From an uncultured Bacteroidota bacterium (GTDB lineage Bacteria; Bacteroidota; Bacteroidia; NS11-12g; UBA955), in the NCBI GenBank assembly GCA_903953615.1, contig CAJBKH010000288.1:1-10174 (forward strand): DNA of 10,174 nt. The letters are read 5' to 3'. Of this stretch, positions 7,924-10,174 are shown one piece after another. How positions within the stretch are numbered: position 1 is the first letter of the stretch; each line of letters begins with the position of its first letter. The position numbers were made by a program, and so were the translations under genes. The notes under the pieces were generated by a model. The model did not search any database and was not told the DNA's origin. It saw nothing but the letters and a program-made list of their open reading frames with translations.

Positions 7924-10035
7924 TTATCTTTTTGGTGAATTTTCTCTTGATTCCTTAATTGTCATAATACCTCTTTCAGTTTCCTTTTTTACCCTAAGCA
8001 AGGTCCCTTCGTCATCGTACTCATAAATGGTTGCATAATTATTATCGTCTAGAGTCGCTACCAATTTCAATGAAACAGGGTCATATACATATGAAACAAA
8101 GCTGCCATTTGCTGGGTGTATTCGAATATCATCGAATAAGCAAGCGCCAGAATTTGTACCCAAATAAATTGAAATATCTGTTGCACCTATAGGAATCGTA
8201 AACTCAAAAAACACGCGTTGCCATTTTTCTATAATTTTCCCTGAAGCTAAAATTTGACCCGTAGTACTAGTTCCTGAAGAAAATTTTATTTCAATATAAG
8301 GATTGAGGTAAGTCTCAACATCGCTTAATGCATTTAAATCCTTAACCCATGCACTTACAATGTATTTTCCAGGTTCGGGATTAAAAGACGTTAAACAGTT
8401 CGGGCAAGAAATTGTTGCACTTCCACATGGAGCAGGAGCTGTATATGTGTTAGATAATTGACACGAGATAAAAGTTGGAGAAATAAAATAGCTTTTATAA
8501 AAAACTGCTTTAACAGGATGAGCCACTCCATCGGCCATCAGATTTTTAAATGTATAATTGAATGGAGATGCTAGTGGTAAAGTATACATTTGAGACAAGT
8601 ATCCGTTTGTGATTATTAGAACACCACTAGACGGGCAACTTGTGAATGTTATGGTACCATTTAAATCGTAATAATTATTAGCAGAATTACAACTTGTAGG
8701 TGTTGCTGTTACATTGCTTATAGAACAGTTGGCAGGTGAAACAAAAGGACAACTATCAACTGAAAACTCATATTTTAATTCGCAGTTGGTAATTGTTGAA
8801 GCAATAAGTTGGTATGCCCCTGCTGCGCCTGTTTTTACAATTTTAGAAGTATTAGTTCCATGTATATCATATCCTGACCACCAGTAAGAAGTAAATCCCT
8901 CAGGTGCAGTTATGGTTCTTTCACTTCCAACACATGCACTTATTGTTGGAGCACTATTTAAACAATCACCATCTAAATAAGCGTATCCTAAATGCCCACC
9001 CCATGCACAATCAGAAACAATAAATTCTATTTTTATTGTTTTTCCAATATAATTATTTAATGGAATTGCTACGGATGTCCAATTCTTATAATAGTATGGA
9101 CTTGATGGAGAAACCCTCAAAAAACTTGACTTGACCTCATTGTTTTCGGGATTAGCAAAAACAAGATATTCAGCACATTTAATAGTATCAATTGTATTAC
9201 ATGTAGCATCATCTAAAACAGTTACAGAGACTCTAAAGAATGGTTTCTCATCATCCTTGTGTGATTTACCAGGATCTTCTAAAACTAATGCGTATTTATA
9301 TAGATACACACTATTTGCCCCTGTTACATTTAATTTTCTAGTTATTTTGGTAGCGTTACCACCGTTCACTTGGTTTTCTAACAACAATGAATAAGATCCG
9401 CCAGGGCAGACAACTGGCAACACTGACGAACCAACAATGGCATCATACCCGCTACCACTTTGAATTGTAACTCTACCTGTTGTTGTTGAGGTTGTGGGAG
9501 TAAAAGCATGACAACCAGCAATACCAAAATTAGGATCTTGACATGCGTTACCTAAATAAGCTTCCCAAGTACTGAAATTATTACTTTCAAAACCTACATT
9601 TGTGCAATTAACATTTGTACTACAAGTTGTAACAAAGCTCATTGAATTAATGAATTCGTACTTCTTTACAATTGAATCTTTGTCTGATAAAAAATTTTTA
9701 GCCGTTGATTTATAAAAATCTTCTTTAATTGATAGCCACTTTATATAATTTTCTGATTTTGTTTCATCAAGAAAATCATTTGCAGAAGTTGACAATCTAA
9801 AAAAATCAATCTTATCATTCGAAATTTTTTCACTATAAATAATTTGAAACTTATTAAAATCTTCATCACTTATTTTGAGGTTCATTTTAACTGTGTTTAA
9901 AACAAAATACAGCCCTTTATTCATCCAAATGTGTTCAGCTTTTTCTATTTTGGCTTCAACACCAATTAAATTACCTGCATTCATTTCGTTTTGAAAAAAG
10001 CAGATAATAACTAATATAAATAAATTTCTTTTCAT
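7924..10035 (-). CDS. Secreted multidomain jelly-roll/Ig-like protein with RHS-type C-terminal tail (703 aa)
   Basis: The protein begins MKRNLFILVIICFF and has a signal peptide with likely cleavage near NAG (about residue 20). I chose the ATG at 10035 over the adjacent GTG at 10038 because it gives a standard signal peptide; numbering below is from the ATG. Residues 21-135 are charged, probably helical and not recognised. Residues 140-359 look like a Bacteroidota jelly-roll surface domain, with the marks FESNNFSTWEA, FFRVSVTVLDD, CAEYLV and DCAWGGHLGYAYLDGDC. Residues 360-429 are PKD/Ig-like (APEGFTSYWWSGYD, GAYQLIA) and 435-537 a second Ig-like region. Residues 543-638 form another jelly-roll or carbohydrate-binding-like domain (SFNPEPGKYIVSAWVKD to CLFDDIRIHP). 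Residues 645-703 are an RHS-type tail (SYVYDPVSLKLVATLDDNNY, IYEYDDEGTLLRVKKETERG). In related giants this tail closes a very large protein; here it sits on a modest one. No T9SS sorting domain is evident at the C-terminus. Many paired cysteines fit an extracytoplasmic location. One base separates its TAA from the next ATG. Function is inferred only as surface or extracellular. Confidence 0.88.
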   Translation of the reverse strand: MKRNLFILVIICFFQNEMNAGNLIGVEAKIEKAEHIWMNKGLYFVLNTVKMNLKISDEDFNKFQIIYSEKISNDKIDFFRLSTSANDFLDETKSENYIKWLSIKEDFYKSTAKNFLSDKDSIVKKYEFINSMSFVTTCSTNVNCTNVGFESNNFSTWEAYLGNACQDPNFGIAGCHAFTPTTSTTTGRVTIQSGSGYDAIVGSSVLPVVCPGGSYSLLLENQVNGGNATKITRKLNVTGANSVYLYKYALVLEDPGKSHKDDEKPFFRVSVTVLDDATCNTIDTIKCAEYLVFANPENNEVKSSFLRVSPSSPYYYKNWTSVAIPLNNYIGKTIKIEFIVSDCAWGGHLGYAYLDGDCLNSAPTISACVGSERTITAPEGFTSYWWSGYDIHGTNTSKIVKTGAAGAYQLIASTITNCELKYEFSVDSCPFVSPANCSISNVTATPTSCNSANNYYDLNGTITFTSCPSSGVLIITNGYLSQMYTLPLASPFNYTFKNLMADGVAHPVKAVFYKSYFISPTFISCQLSNTYTAPAPCGSATISCPNCLTSFNPEPGKYIVSAWVKDLNALSDVETYLNPYIEIKFSSGTSTTGQILASGKIIEKWQRVFFEFTIPIGATDISIYLGTNSGACLFDDIRIHPANGSFVSYVYDPVSLKLVATLDDNNYATIYEYDDEGTLLRVKKETERGIMTIKESRENSPKR

Positions 10036-10044
10036 CACTAATTT

Positions 10045-10174
10045 TTAATTGTTACATGTATTACCAACTGGCTTTGTTATTTGTATGGTTCCTGAATTCA
10101 CTTTTATACTTTTCTTTCCTGTATGCGCATCTTCAAAAAGCATTATACCCATAGCATTTTTATAACTAAAATGA
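10045..10174 (-). CDS. C-terminal fragment of a probable RHS-family-associated secreted protein (5' end outside window)
   Basis: Reading leftward from 10173, 42 sense codons end at a TAA (10047-10045). The peptide runs from HFSYKNAMGIM through LFEDAHTGKKSIKV to a C-terminal VGNTCNN. From family knowledge, a DAHTGKxS-(I/V/L)-K-V motif usually stands just before the cysteine-rich, PEPGKxYxxSAWVK-type jelly-roll domain that leads into the C-terminal tail of large Bacteroidota RHS-like proteins. Here translation stops right after that motif, so the protein appears to lack the tail. The equivalent tail is present at the end of the next gene. The stop lies in the same frame as the next gene, with only the codons AAA TTA GTG between the TAA and its ATG. 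ATG codons inside the fragment could in principle start a tiny ORF, but the motif suggests the end of a longer gene. Its full function cannot be judged from this window. Confidence 0.65.
   Translation of the reverse strand, partial: HFSYKNAMGIMLFEDAHTGKKSIKVNSGTIQITKPVGNTCNN

Noticed and set aside
7924..8050. Type IX secretion C-terminal sorting domain on the 703-aa protein
   Set aside because: The end is charged (KETERGIMTIKESRENSPKR) and lacks the usual beta-strand pattern of T9SS sorting domains, so only general secretion by signal peptide is supported.
9131..9394. Plus-strand ORF of 87 codons
   Set aside because: It lies fully antisense to the well-supported 703-residue gene, has no recognisable motif, and is explained as a shadow of that frame.
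10036..10047. Possible stop-codon readthrough joining the upstream fragment to the 703-aa protein
   Set aside because: The codon is TAA, not the TGA or TAG used for Sec or Pyl. The downstream protein starts with a proper signal peptide, which would be meaningless in the middle of a fusion.

Overview
The window is AT-rich and almost entirely coding on the minus strand. It reads as one compact operon of secreted proteins from a member of the Bacteroidota. Three things suggest this phylum: ORFs starting with short signal peptides and A-rich leaders without clear Shine-Dalgarno sites; a giant protein of the Bacteroidota type of RHS/YD-repeat family; and jelly-roll and Ig-like surface modules typical of that phylum. 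I cannot place it below phylum level.

Layout in transcription order (right to left). (1) 10174-10045: the last 42 codons of a protein that begins outside the window. Its AHTGKKSIKV motif is of the kind found just before the C-terminal tail of these RHS-type giants. (2) 10035-7924: a 703-residue secreted protein with a helical N-terminal region, a jelly-roll-like domain, two Ig/PKD-like domains, a second jelly-roll-like domain and a short RHS-type tail. (3) 7922-7194: a 242-residue secreted protein of unknown function that weakly resembles LolA-like periplasmic proteins. (4) 7189-1: a giant secreted protein that runs off the left edge after 2,396 codons without a stop. It holds an FN3-like region, a conserved RHS-family core, cysteine-rich modules including a five-copy CxC repeat, an RHS/YD segment, and a Ycf48/BNR-type beta-propeller that starts in the middle of the YD region.

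The gene gaps are 9, 1 and 4 bases, so the genes are probably co-transcribed and translationally coupled. All three starts that can be seen carry signal peptides, so the products should act in the periplasm, on the surface or outside the cell. The most interesting feature is how modules of one RHS-type architecture are spread over several adjacent genes: the upstream fragment stops just where a canonical C-terminal tail would begin, the 703-residue protein ends with such a tail, and the giant carries the core. No tRNA, rRNA, CRISPR array, insertion sequence, promoter or terminator was recognised. There is no gene-free stretch longer than about ten bases. The large apparent gap from 1 to 7189 is the giant open-ended gene.
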